This document shows positions 31,409 to 39,631 of a DNA stretch of 64,000 nucleotides, one piece after another. The DNA comes from an uncultured Bacteroidaceae bacterium (lineage in GTDB: Bacteria > Bacteroidota > Bacteroidia > Bacteroidales > Bacteroidaceae). The stretch lies in assembly GCA_944320955.1 (NCBI GenBank), contig CALUJL010000027.1:121060-185059 (forward strand), read 5' to 3'. Numbering within the stretch: position 1 is the stretch's first letter; every line of letters starts with the position of its first letter. The notes under the pieces were generated by a model, which worked only from the letters and a program-made list of their open reading frames with translations, had not been told where the DNA came from and ran no database searches. The translations under genes and the position numbers were made by a program.

Positions 31409-32665
31409 TCAGCGGAAGGTGAGGCGGGAGAGGCGTGCTTCGTCGAATATCTCGTTGGCCACCTCCAGCAGCTGCGGGGGCGTGAGGCTTTCGATGCGGC
31501 GGAAGAGGCATTCGAGGGGTTCGAAGCGGTCGTAGTGGAGAAAGCTCTTGCCCAGTTCCAGGGCCATGCTCTCGTTGCTGTCGGCGGCCACGGCTATCTG
31601 GCCGAGGGTCTGCTTCTTGAGTGCCGTGAGTTGTGCGTCGGTGAGGGCGCGGGTGCGTAGCCGGCGCAGTTCGCGCAGGATGATTTCGGTGCAGCGGGGG
31701 GCGTCTTGCGGGTCGCTGCCGAAGTAGATGGAGAAGACGCCCGAGTCGGTGTAGGAAACAAGGCTCGATTCCACCCCGTAGACCAGCCCTCTGCGCTCGC
31801 GCAGGGCCAGATTGAGGCGGCTGTTCATGCCCGGTCCGCCCAGGAGGTTGTTGAGCAGGTAGAGCGCGGTGCGCTTCCGGTCGAAAGCGTGGTATCCCTT
31901 TGTGCCGAGGAGCACGTGGGCCTGGTGGGTGTCGTGGCGGATTTCGGCGTGCCGCGGGGGGCAGTCGGCCGGGGGGATGCGCTTCTGCGGCGCGAGGGGA
32001 GGCGGCGGCAGGCTGCCGAGGTCGGCCGTCAGGCGTTCGAGGGTACGGCGGATGCGGGCGAGGGGGATGTTCCCGTAGAGGAAGAAGAGGCTGTTTTCCG
32101 GCCGGTAGTAGGTCTGCGTGAAGCGCAGTGCCTGGCGGGAGGAGAAGGTGCGGAGCGTCCGGGCGTCGCCCAAGATGTTCCGCCCGAGCGGATGGCCGGG
32201 GAAGATGAGGGCCTCGAAGTCGTCGTAGATTTGTTCGGCAGGGCTGTCGAGGTAGCTCTGTATCTCGTCGGCTATCACTTCGGTCTCTTTCTCGATTTCG
32301 CCGGGGGGGAAGGTGGAGTGGAACACAATGTCGGTCAGCAGTTCTGCGGCGCGCTGGAAGTCGCGGCTGAGGAAAGTGCTGTAGATGGTGGTCTCTTCCT
32401 TGCTGGTGTAGGCGTTCAGGTCGCCCCCGACGCGCTCCATGCGGTTGAGTATGTGCCAGGCTTTCCGGTGTGTGGTGCCCTTGAAGAGGAGGTGTTCCAC
32501 AAAGTGCGCCATTCCCGCCTCGTCGGGCAGTTCGTCGCGCGTGCCGGCATCGACGACGTAGCCGCAGTAGGTGACATCGGAGGGCGAGGGATGCTGCACG
32601 ATGCGCAGCCCGTTTGCCAGGCGGCAAGCGGCGCATTCGCTGCGTTTTTCGGTGGTTTTTGCCAT
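31409..32665 (-). CDS. M16 family zinc protease (insulinase-like)
   Basis: A 418-residue peptidase of the M16B group. The inverted zinc motif HxxEH is intact (His54, Glu57 and His58 in HFVEHLLFKGT) with the third ligand in the EKETEVIADEI helix near 134; the C-terminal half contains the inactive sister domain with the usual RERRGLVYGVES segment. Similar to processing-peptidase-like enzymes and to PqqL relatives, with no PQQ genes nearby. No signal peptide, so cytoplasmic. The ATG at 32665 lies 8 nt after a -7 box. Confidence 0.92.
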   Translation of the reverse strand: MAKTTEKRSECAACRLANGLRIVQHPSPSDVTYCGYVVDAGTRDELPDEAGMAHFVEHLLFKGTTHRKAWHILNRMERVGGDLNAYTSKEETTIYSTFLSRDFQRAAELLTDIVFHSTFPPGEIEKETEVIADEIQSYLDSPAEQIYDDFEALIFPGHPLGRNILGDARTLRTFSSRQALRFTQTYYRPENSLFFLYGNIPLARIRRTLERLTADLGSLPPPPLAPQKRIPPADCPPRHAEIRHDTHQAHVLLGTKGYHAFDRKRTALYLLNNLLGGPGMNSRLNLALRERRGLVYGVESSLVSYTDSGVFSIYFGSDPQDAPRCTEIILRELRRLRTRALTDAQLTALKKQTLGQIAVAADSNESMALELGKSFLHYDRFEPLECLFRRIESLTPPQLLEVANEIFDEARLSRLTFR

Positions 32666-32673
32666 TTCGGCGG

Positions 32674-32681
32674 CAAAAATA
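32674..32681 (-). promoter_or_regulatory. -7 box next to the M16 protease start codon
   Basis: Minus strand TATTTTTG, ending 8 nt before the ATG, which implies a leader of at most a few nucleotides. Confidence 0.55.
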
Positions 32682-32780
32682 CAACAAAACTCTTTGCCGC
32701 TATCCCGAAAATGCAGATATTTGTCCTGCGTAATGCTCCGCGGGGCAGGACGTATTACCCACTTTTTTGGCAATCTCTAT

Positions 32781-33389
32781 ATGATAGATTCTATCAAAGA
32801 TATACTGAGGAGGGAAGCAGAGGCCGTGTTGAACATCCCGGTTACGGATGCATTCGAGAAAGCTGTGGCACTGATAGTCGAACAGGTGCATGTGAAGAAA
32901 GGAAAGCTCGTGACTTCCGGCATGGGGAAGGCGGGGCAGATAGCGGCCAACATAGCCACTACGTTCTGCTCGACGGGGATTCCGGCCGTTTTCCTGCATC
33001 CGAGCGAGGCGCAGCACGGCGATCTGGGCATCCTCCAGAAGAACGACCTGCTCTTGCTCATCTCCAATTCGGGAAAGACGCGGGAGATCGTGGAACTGAC
33101 CAACCTGGCGCACAACTTGGACCCGGAACTTAAATACATAGTCATCACGAGCGATCCGGAAAGCCCCTTGGCCGAGAAGTCGGACATCTGCCTGAGTACG
33201 GGCCGTCCGGCGGAAGTCTGTGTGTTGGGCCTTACGCCGACCACCTCGACCACGGCCATGACCGTCATCGGCGACATACTCGTCGTGGAGACCATGAAGC
33301 GCACGGGCTTCACACGCGAGGACTATTCCAAAAGACACCACGGGGGCTATCTCGGAAAGAAGTCGCGCGGCGAAATATGCGAAAAGTAA
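32781..33389 (+). CDS. SIS-domain sugar isomerase (KpsF/GutQ family, no CBS domains)
   Basis: A 202-residue SIS protein likely to isomerise arabinose 5-phosphate and ribulose 5-phosphate, the first step to Kdo for lipid A or capsule. The SIS core is seen in VTSGMGKAGQIAANIATTFC, HPSEAQHGDLGILQKNDLLL and ISNSGKTREI; the tail TGFTREDYSKRHHGGYLGKK is the usual KpsF closing motif. Most relatives carry two CBS domains after the SIS domain; this one ends before them, as known for some Bacteroides enzymes. It overlaps the kinase gene downstream by 13 nt. A -7-like TATTTG at 32718 may be its promoter. Confidence 0.88.
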   Translation: MIDSIKDILRREAEAVLNIPVTDAFEKAVALIVEQVHVKKGKLVTSGMGKAGQIAANIATTFCSTGIPAVFLHPSEAQHGDLGILQKNDLLLLISNSGKTREIVELTNLAHNLDPELKYIVITSDPESPLAEKSDICLSTGRPAEVCVLGLTPTTSTTAMTVIGDILVVETMKRTGFTREDYSKRHHGGYLGKKSRGEICEK

Positions 33390-34315
33390 TCGGTATAGGG
33401 GAGACCATTCTCGACATTTTGTTCTTGGGGGACGATCCGGTGGCGGCAGTGCCCGGCGGCTCTTCCTTCAACGGTATTGTCTCGCTGGCCCGCGCCGGCG
33501 TGCCGACGTGCTTCGTCAGTGAGACGGGGGAGGACGAAGTGGGGCGGAAGATCCTGCGCTTTATGGAGCGGGAGGGCATCGGCACGGAATACGTGGGCCG
33601 CTTTTCCGACGGGAAGTCGCCCGTTTCGCTGGCTTTCCTGGATGAAGACAACGAGGCTTCTTACCTTTTTTATAAGAACTACCCCGCTTTGCGGTTACAG
33701 TTGCCCCGCCTGCCGGAGATACAGGCCGGCGACTTGGTGCTTTACGGGGCCTATTATTCGCTCAACCCGGTGCTTCGGCCGAAAGTGCTCTCCTTCTTGG
33801 AATATGCGCGGCGCGCGGGAGCCATTCTCTACTATGACCCTAATTTCCGCGCTTCGCACGCGGCGGAAGTGCCTGCGCTTTTGCCGGCAATCGAGGAGAA
33901 TATGCGGCTGGCCGACGTGGTCCGCGGCTCAATCCTCGACTTCGAGCACATTTACGGGCCGGGTTCTCCGGAAATCATTTATAAAAAAAAGGTGAAAGAG
34001 CTGTGCCCTTGTTTTATTTGTACCGAGGGTGCCGGCGGTGTGACGCTGCAGGCTCCCGGGGTGGGCCTCAGGCATTATGCGGCCCATGAGCTGCAGCCCG
34101 TCAGCACGATTGGCGCGGGCGACAGTTTCAACGCCGGAATTCTCTACGGCATCCTCGAATTGGGGCTGGACGGTGCGGCACTTCCCGGAGCGGATGCCGG
34201 CGTTTGGGACCGGCTGATAGGCCGTGCGCAGGACTTTTCGGCCGATGTCTGCCGGAGCCATGAGAACTACATCAGCCCTTCCTTTGCCGCCAATCTGCGG
34301 AAGGGGCACTGCTAA
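33377..34315 (+). CDS. PfkB family carbohydrate kinase
   Basis: A 312-residue ribokinase-like sugar kinase. The N-terminal signature is GIGETILDILF and VPGGSSFNGIVSLARAGVPT; the C-terminal catalytic motif STIGAGDSFNAGILYGILEL has the base Asp in GAGD (near 250). The 13-nt overlap with the SIS isomerase gene suggests one pathway or complex, for example handling of a pentose or Kdo-related sugar; this is inferred. The substrate is not evident. Confidence 0.9.
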   Translation: MRKVIGIGETILDILFLGDDPVAAVPGGSSFNGIVSLARAGVPTCFVSETGEDEVGRKILRFMEREGIGTEYVGRFSDGKSPVSLAFLDEDNEASYLFYKNYPALRLQLPRLPEIQAGDLVLYGAYYSLNPVLRPKVLSFLEYARRAGAILYYDPNFRASHAAEVPALLPAIEENMRLADVVRGSILDFEHIYGPGSPEIIYKKKVKELCPCFICTEGAGGVTLQAPGVGLRHYAAHELQPVSTIGAGDSFNAGILYGILELGLDGAALPGADAGVWDRLIGRAQDFSADVCRSHENYISPSFAANLRKGHC

Positions 34316-34374
34316 AGATTTCATACAGAGTATTAAATAGAGCAAACCCCGGACAGACATAAGGTTTCATTCAT

Positions 34375-34382
34375 TATATTTG
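34375..34382 (+). promoter_or_regulatory. -7 box of the phosphatase-like lipoprotein gene
   Basis: TATATTTG, 42 nt before the start codon; no convincing -33 element. Confidence 0.45.
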
Positions 34383-34423
34383 CTCGCACTAATCAGCCTC
34401 TTTATTCTAAAACGTAAAGCCTT

Positions 34424-35491
34424 ATGTTGCGGAAGATTCTGCCTGTTTCGGTTTTTGCCGCTTGCCTGACGGCAGGATGCACTTCGTATAAGCCGAGCAT
34501 CTCGGCCGCTTGTGAGGAAAACTCGCAGTCGGCCATCCTGAAGTGGGAGACTTTTCCGGTCATGAAGGGCGAGTTGAAGGTATATGCTTCGAGCGATCCC
34601 GACAATATCCCGCTGGAAAAGCCGATTGCCACTACCAGCATCAGCGAACAGATGCTGATGGTGCGGACAAACGGGCGCATGGACCGCATGTACTACACGA
34701 TGGTTTTCAACGATGAGTTCCCCATTACGATAGCGAGCCGGAGGATTTATTTGCCCGGCACGCAGAATTTCCGCGATATCGGAGGATATTTCACCACTTC
34801 CGGCAGGGAAGTGAAGTGGGGCATGGTCTACCGCAGCGATGCGCTCGACAGCATCGGGAGCGAAGGGGAGCGCATCTTGCGGGGACTGGGCGTGAAGACG
34901 ATCATCGACCTGCGCTCGCCGCAGGAAATAGGCGGCGCGGTGCGGAAGATGAAGGGCATCCGCCGGATAAACATCCCGCTCATCAGCGAGGAAGCCATGC
35001 GGCTTTTCGACAGTGTAGGGCAGGGAAAGCTGGGCTTGGACTCCCTGCGCCGCGTAATCCTGGAGGTGAATGTGGGAGTCCTGGAGGAGGACTCGAAAGA
35101 ATTGCGCCGCATTTTCCAGATATTGGGCGACGAGGAGAACTATCCGCTGGTCATCGAGTGCAATTCGGGCAAGATGCGCACGGGGCTGGTCACGGCGCTT
35201 CTGCTGAATGCCCTTGGCGTAGGGCACGAAACGGTGGTGCAGGACTACGAACTGAGCAACTCTTATTTCCATATCCCCATGGCCTATCATTCGGGCTACT
35301 CCATGCCGGAGAATATCCAGGAAGTCATCACGGCGCTTTTCACTTCGCGGGCGGAAAATCTGGACGACCTTTACGAATATACCCTTGCCGAATACGACGG
35401 GGTGGAGAGCTACATCCGCCATAAGCTGGGCATCTCCCAGAAGGAACTCAGGCATTTGCGCCAGATTCTGCTGAGCAAGCCGCAGGAGTGA
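34424..35491 (+). CDS. Tyrosine-phosphatase-like lipoprotein with an altered P-loop
   Basis: A 355-residue lipoprotein (start MLRKILPVSVFAACLTAGC, lipobox TAGC) of the Y_phosphatase3 family. It has the family landmark LPGTQNFRDIGGYFT (near 108-122) and WGMVYRSDALD. The P-loop, usually H-C-x-x-G-K-D-R-T-G, here reads ECNSGKMRTG (Cys near 246, Arg near 252): the CX5R is kept, but the preceding His is Glu and the Asp is Met. Activity may be low or toward an unusual substrate. Residues 20-105 form a beta-rich domain found in relatives. Monocistronic, converging with the response-regulator gene. Confidence 0.85.
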   Translation: MLRKILPVSVFAACLTAGCTSYKPSISAACEENSQSAILKWETFPVMKGELKVYASSDPDNIPLEKPIATTSISEQMLMVRTNGRMDRMYYTMVFNDEFPITIASRRIYLPGTQNFRDIGGYFTTSGREVKWGMVYRSDALDSIGSEGERILRGLGVKTIIDLRSPQEIGGAVRKMKGIRRINIPLISEEAMRLFDSVGQGKLGLDSLRRVILEVNVGVLEEDSKELRRIFQILGDEENYPLVIECNSGKMRTGLVTALLLNALGVGHETVVQDYELSNSYFHIPMAYHSGYSMPENIQEVITALFTSRAENLDDLYEYTLAEYDGVESYIRHKLGISQKELRHLRQILLSKPQE

Positions 35492-35509
35492 TGCGGCGGG
35501 CGCGGCTGG

Positions 35510-35595
35510 AGGCGGCAGCGCTTTTCGGAAGAAGCGCTGGCACTTTTTCCGAAAAGTGCCAGCGCCGTTTGCATGCTGCGCAGGGGCTTTTTCCC
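35510..35595. repeat. 22-nt-period intergenic repeat array q
   Basis: Units GCGGCAGCGCTTTT, GCGCTGGCACTTTTT, GTGCCAGCGCCGTTT and CATGCTGCGCAGGGGC between convergent genes; the two middle units form the hairpin at 35534-35565. Confidence 0.8.
35534..35565. terminator. Hairpin from inverted repeat units between convergent genes
   Basis: GCGCTGGCACTTTT (35534-35547) and AAAAGTGCCAGCGC (35552-35565) are perfect complements around TCCG. Confidence 0.65.
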
Positions 35596-35636
35596 GGTGG
35601 GGGGGCGGGGAGTCGGGAAATGTGGCGCAGGCCGGT

Positions 35637-36389
35637 TCAGGGCGTGCGCCGCTGGAGATAGTCGTTGAAGGCGGCTTTGTAGCTGTCGCTGATGGGGATG
35701 AAGACTTTCCCGAAGACGATGCGGTTGCGGTCTACGACGCGGATCTTGGATGCCTGCACGATGTAGGACCGGTGGACGCGCAGGAAGCGGCCGGGGGGCA
35801 GCAGTTCTTCCATGGATTTCATGCTCATGAGCGAGAGTATCGGGTGGGTTTCTCCTTCGAGGTATATCTTCAGGTAGTCTTTCAGGCCTTCGATGTAGAG
35901 TATTTCGTCGAGCCTGATCTGCACGAGCTTGTACTCGCTTTTTACGAAGATGCTGTCGATCTCCCGGCGCGGGGCTGCCTCGGGGGCAGGGGCGCCGTCT
36001 GCGGAGGCTCGCCCGGCCTGCTCCACGAGCTCGAACCAGCGGAGCACTTTCTGTGCGGCCTTCAGGAAGTCGGCGTAGGAGAAGGGCTTGAGCAGATAGT
36101 CGGCAGCATCCACCCGGTAGGCATCGAGCGCATACTGCCCGAAGGCGGTGGTGAAGATGATTTTCGTCTTCTCCTCCCGGATTATCCGGGAGAGTTCGAG
36201 TCCCGTGAGTTCCGGCATCTGGATGTCGAGAAAGAGGAGCTGCACGGGGTTCTCCTGCAGCCCTTTGAGGGCCTGCACGGCGCTGTTGTACTTTCCCCTC
36301 AGCTCCAGGAAGGGAGTCTTGCCGGCGTAGCTCTCGAGAAGGCCGAGGGCAAGCGGCTCGTCGTCTACTATTGCACAGGTGAGGGTCAT
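35637..36389 (-). CDS. LytTR family response regulator
   Basis: A 250-residue regulator. Residues 1-120 are a receiver domain (IVDDEPLALGLLESY; phosphoacceptor Asp near 55 in LFLDIQMPELTG; TTAFGQYALDAY; switch Lys in YLLKPFS). Residues 145-250 are a LytTR DNA-binding domain (IFVKSEYKLVQIRLDEILYI, RFLRVHRSYIV). It is the last gene of the efflux operon and the partner of the histidine kinase 42 nt upstream. Confidence 0.95.
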   Translation of the reverse strand: MTLTCAIVDDEPLALGLLESYAGKTPFLELRGKYNSAVQALKGLQENPVQLLFLDIQMPELTGLELSRIIREEKTKIIFTTAFGQYALDAYRVDAADYLLKPFSYADFLKAAQKVLRWFELVEQAGRASADGAPAPEAAPRREIDSIFVKSEYKLVQIRLDEILYIEGLKDYLKIYLEGETHPILSLMSMKSMEELLPPGRFLRVHRSYIVQASKIRVVDRNRIVFGKVFIPISDSYKAAFNDYLQRRTP

Positions 36390-36431
36390 GGCTTCTTGCG
36401 GGAATGGGAGGGTTTTCTTTCGGTGGGCAAG

Positions 36432-37556
36432 TTAGGAATTATTTTTCGTATGCAGCACGAGCAGGGAGGAATATTCGGTGTTTTCCCGGTTGGCGCCGTA
36501 GGTCCAGGTGTATCGTCCCGGGTAGAGCAGTTCGAGGCGGCTGCGCACTTGTTCGAGCCCGATGCCCGATCCGCTCTTGTCGTTCTGGCGTTTGGGGAAA
36601 TTGCTGTTCTCGATGAGGCAGCGGACCTCCCCTTTCTCGGCGTTCTCCTCGATGCGGATGCGGATGAAGCTGGGCTTGTCGGAGCTGACGCCGTGCTTGA
36701 AGGCGTTTTCGATGAGGGAAATGAGCAGCAGCGGGGCGACCGGCGTGTTGCTCTCGGGGGCTATGCGGTAGTCGGTGCGGAGTTCTACGTGGGGGCCCAG
36801 GCGGATTCGCATCAGGTCGATGTAGTTTTGGATAAAGGCGGCTTCTTTTGACAGCGGGACGAGCTCTGTGGGATTTTCGTAGAGCACGTGCCGGAGCAGG
36901 CGGCTCAGGTCGAGCACGGCTTGCTGCGCCTTGTCCGTGTCGAAGACGATGAGGGCGTAGATATTGTTCAGCGTGTTGAGCAGGAAGTGGGGGCTGAGTT
37001 GGTTGCGCAGGTTGCGCAGTTCGGCCTCGGCGCGGCTCTTCTCGGCCTTTTCGCGGGCGTTTTCCGCGGCGCGCCAGCGGGCGTTCATGCAGATGATGAC
37101 GGCCACGAGGATGCCCATGCTGAAGGAGATGAAGTCTCTGGCCACGAAGATCCACCGGGGCGGAAGCATCCGCCTCCGCGGGGGGCGCATGGCCCGGGCG
37201 GTCTCTTCGGCGGCAGCGGACGGCTCGGGATGGAAGAGTATCGGGACGAGCTGTAGCACGTAGCAGAAGAGCAGGACGAGGCTGAAGTTCCAGAAGAAGA
37301 ATTCGGCCGTCCGCCCGCAGAAGAGGCGCCGGGGTATGAGCCAGAGGTAGTTGAGATAGAAGAGGACGAGCAAAAGGACAGGGAAGGGCGTGAAGCGGAG
37401 GTAGAGGTTCCACACGTTGGCGCCGCTGTAGTTGCGGAAATTGATGGTCAGTAGCGGCAGGCTGAGTATGATGGCGCACACGATGAGGTGTATCGTGATC
37501 TCGGGGAAGCCGCGTCCTTCCCTTCCGGGCGTCAGGTCTTTTGCGGGTTTATTCAT
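36432..37556 (-). CDS. LytS-type sensor histidine kinase
   Basis: A 374-residue inner-membrane kinase: four hydrophobic segments in the first 165 residues, no large periplasmic domain, a coiled segment, then the His_kinase domain with the phosphorylated His near 189 in LSPHFLLNTLNNIYAL and an ATPase domain with LLLISLIENAFKHGV (N box) and GSGIGLEQVRSRLELLY. It overlaps the upstream permease gene by 8 nt, which ties the sensor to the efflux pump. The signal is unknown, perhaps cell-envelope stress or an antimicrobial. Confidence 0.94.
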   Translation of the reverse strand: MNKPAKDLTPGREGRGFPEITIHLIVCAIILSLPLLTINFRNYSGANVWNLYLRFTPFPVLLLVLFYLNYLWLIPRRLFCGRTAEFFFWNFSLVLLFCYVLQLVPILFHPEPSAAAEETARAMRPPRRRMLPPRWIFVARDFISFSMGILVAVIICMNARWRAAENAREKAEKSRAEAELRNLRNQLSPHFLLNTLNNIYALIVFDTDKAQQAVLDLSRLLRHVLYENPTELVPLSKEAAFIQNYIDLMRIRLGPHVELRTDYRIAPESNTPVAPLLLISLIENAFKHGVSSDKPSFIRIRIEENAEKGEVRCLIENSNFPKRQNDKSGSGIGLEQVRSRLELLYPGRYTWTYGANRENTEYSSLLVLHTKNNS

Positions 37557-38769
37557 AGCGGAGGGCTTCTATCGGGTCGAGTGATGCGGCTTTCTTGGCG
37601 GGATACCAGCCGAAGAAGATGCCCGTCACGGTGCAGACGGCAAAGCTCAGGACTACGCTCCACGGCTGGATGAAGACGGGCCAATGGGCAAACGCGTTGA
37701 CGCAGGCTGAGGCGGTGACTCCGATGAGCACCCCGATGATTCCCCCGGTCACGCTGATGAGTATGGCCTCTATGAGAAACTGGCTGAGGATGTCCACCCC
37801 GCGGGCGCCGACGCTCATGCGCAGGCCGATCTCCTTGGTGCGCTCGGTGACGGAGACGTACATGATGTTCATAATGCCTATGCCGCCCACGACGAGCGAT
37901 ATGCCGGCTATGCAGGCGAGCAGCAGGGTGAGCATGTCGGTGGTGCTGTTCAGCATGGAGCTCAGCTCCTCTTGGGAGCGGACGGTGAAGTCGTCGTCGT
38001 CATCGGCCTTGAGTTTGTGGTTTGTGCGGAGGATCTGGCTGATTTCCTCTACGGCTTTGTCCGTCATGCCCTCGGTCAGCGCCGAGCAGAAGATGCTTTG
38101 CAGGTAAGTCTGCGCCAGAATTCGCTTCATCACCGTGGTGTATGGCGCAAGGACTATCTCGTCCTGGTCCTGGCCCATGCTGTTGTAGCCTTTGGCTTCG
38201 AGCACTCCGACAATGCGGAAGGGGATTTTGTTGAAGCGGATGACCTTTCCCACGGGTTCCTCGCCGCCGGGGAAGAGATTGTCTACGATGGTTTTCCCGA
38301 CGACGCAGACTTTCGCGCTGCCCTTGATGTCGATGTCGGAAAACATCTCCCCTTCGGCCACTTTGAGCTGGCGGATGGTGAGGTAGTCGCGGTTGACTCC
38401 GGTGATGGAGGCGGGATAGTTCTCCGAGCCGTAGATGAATTGTCCGGAGCTGCTGACGTTGGGGCTCACGGCCTGCACGTACTTGCACTGCTCCGCTATG
38501 TCGCTGAAGTCTTTCGTCTTGAGCGTCTGCATGGCGCTGGCTTCGAGGCGCACGCCGCCCCGCCTGTCTCCTCCGGGGTGTATCATGATCATGTTGGAGC
38601 CCATCTCGGAGATTTGTTTCTGGATGCTGCGCTTGGTGCCCTGTCCGATGGCCACCATGGTGATGACGGCTGCCACGCCGATGATGATGCCCAGCATCGT
38701 CAGGAAGCTGCGCAGCTTGTTGTTGCTGAGCGCCTTGAGGGCTATTTTGAAAAGGTTGCCGAAATTCAT
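37549..38769 (-). CDS. MacB-like ABC transporter permease
   Basis: A 406-residue permease of the MacB/FtsX type: one membrane helix at the N-terminus (FLTMLGIIIGVAAVITMVAI), a periplasmic MacB_PCD domain (about 50-270), and three helices in the FtsX domain with IMNIMYVSVTERTKEIGLRM and the closing FFGWYPAKKAASLDPIEALR. With the separate ATPase it exports a peptide, lipid or drug through MacA and TolC. Its stop codon overlaps the kinase gene. Confidence 0.94.
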   Translation of the reverse strand: MNFGNLFKIALKALSNNKLRSFLTMLGIIIGVAAVITMVAIGQGTKRSIQKQISEMGSNMIMIHPGGDRRGGVRLEASAMQTLKTKDFSDIAEQCKYVQAVSPNVSSSGQFIYGSENYPASITGVNRDYLTIRQLKVAEGEMFSDIDIKGSAKVCVVGKTIVDNLFPGGEEPVGKVIRFNKIPFRIVGVLEAKGYNSMGQDQDEIVLAPYTTVMKRILAQTYLQSIFCSALTEGMTDKAVEEISQILRTNHKLKADDDDDFTVRSQEELSSMLNSTTDMLTLLLACIAGISLVVGGIGIMNIMYVSVTERTKEIGLRMSVGARGVDILSQFLIEAILISVTGGIIGVLIGVTASACVNAFAHWPVFIQPWSVVLSFAVCTVTGIFFGWYPAKKAASLDPIEALRYE

Positions 38770-38799
38770 GTCTTTTTTCTGCGGTTAAAGGGTGAGTTC

Positions 38800-38880
38800 G
38801 CTGGGTGTTTTCGGGAAAAGTGCCGCATCGGGCGGGAAAAAGCGGCAGCGCTTTTTCCCGTTTCCCCTGCGGCTTTTTTC
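38800..38880. repeat. 22-nt-period repeat array r, inside an operon
   Basis: Units CTGGGTGTTTTC, GTGCCGCATCGG, GCGGCAGCGCTTTTT and CCCTGCGGCTTTTTT in the 111-bp gap between ATPase and permease genes of one operon. Confidence 0.8.
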
Positions 38881-39627
38881 TCAGTCGTCTTCCACGGGCA
38901 GCGCCTTGAGGGCCTCTTCGGCCGAGAGGATCTGCCGGTTGGACGTGTCTTCGGTCACGTGTCCGTCGCGCAGCACGATGTTGCGGCTGCTGTAGGAGGC
39001 GATTTCGGGATTGTGCGTCACGAAGATGATGGTTTTCCCCTCGGCGTGCAGCTTCTGGAGGAGGACGAGTATCTCGAAGGAGGTGCGCGTGTCGAGGTTC
39101 CCGGTGGCCTCGTCGGCCAGTATGACGGCCGGCTCGTTCACCAGCGCCCGGGCTATGGCCACGCGCTGCATCTGTCCGCCGGACATCTGGTTGCTCTTGT
39201 GCTCCAGCCGGTTGCCGAGGCCCACGGCCTGCAGCGCGCGGATGGCGCGCTCGCGGCGCTCGGCGGCGCGGACGGCGGGGTTGTACATGAGCGGGAGTTC
39301 TACGTTTTCCACCGCCGTGGTCTTGGGCAGCAGGTTGTAGTTCTGGAAGACGAAGCCGATCTTGCGGTTGCGCAGCACGGCGCGCTCGGGCTTGCTCATG
39401 GCGCGCGCGGGGATTCCGTCAAGCCGGTACTCGCCCTCGGTCGGGGTGTCGAGGCAGCCCAGGATGTTGAGCAGCGTGGACTTGCCGGAACCGGAGGTGC
39501 CCATGATGGTGACGAACTCGCCTTCGCAGATTGTGAACGACACTCCGCGCAGGGCGTGCACCGTCTCTTCGCCGACCACGAAGTTCCGCCGGATGTGTTC
39601 CAGTTCGATGATGGGTCGTTGTGCCAT
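38881..39627 (-). CDS. ABC transporter ATP-binding protein (MacB/LolD type)
   Basis: A 248-residue ATPase. Walker A MGTSGSGKSTLLNILG (near 40-54), Q-loop FVFQNYNLLP, signature MSGGQMQRVAIARAL, Walker B VILADEATGNLD and the H-loop VTHNPEIA are all intact. It belongs to the group serving MacB-like and LolD exporters and lies 4 nt after the adaptor gene. Confidence 0.95.
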   Translation of the reverse strand: MAQRPIIELEHIRRNFVVGEETVHALRGVSFTICEGEFVTIMGTSGSGKSTLLNILGCLDTPTEGEYRLDGIPARAMSKPERAVLRNRKIGFVFQNYNLLPKTTAVENVELPLMYNPAVRAAERRERAIRALQAVGLGNRLEHKSNQMSGGQMQRVAIARALVNEPAVILADEATGNLDTRTSFEILVLLQKLHAEGKTIIFVTHNPEIASYSSRNIVLRDGHVTEDTSNRQILSAEEALKALPVEDD

Positions 39628-39631
39628 GGCT

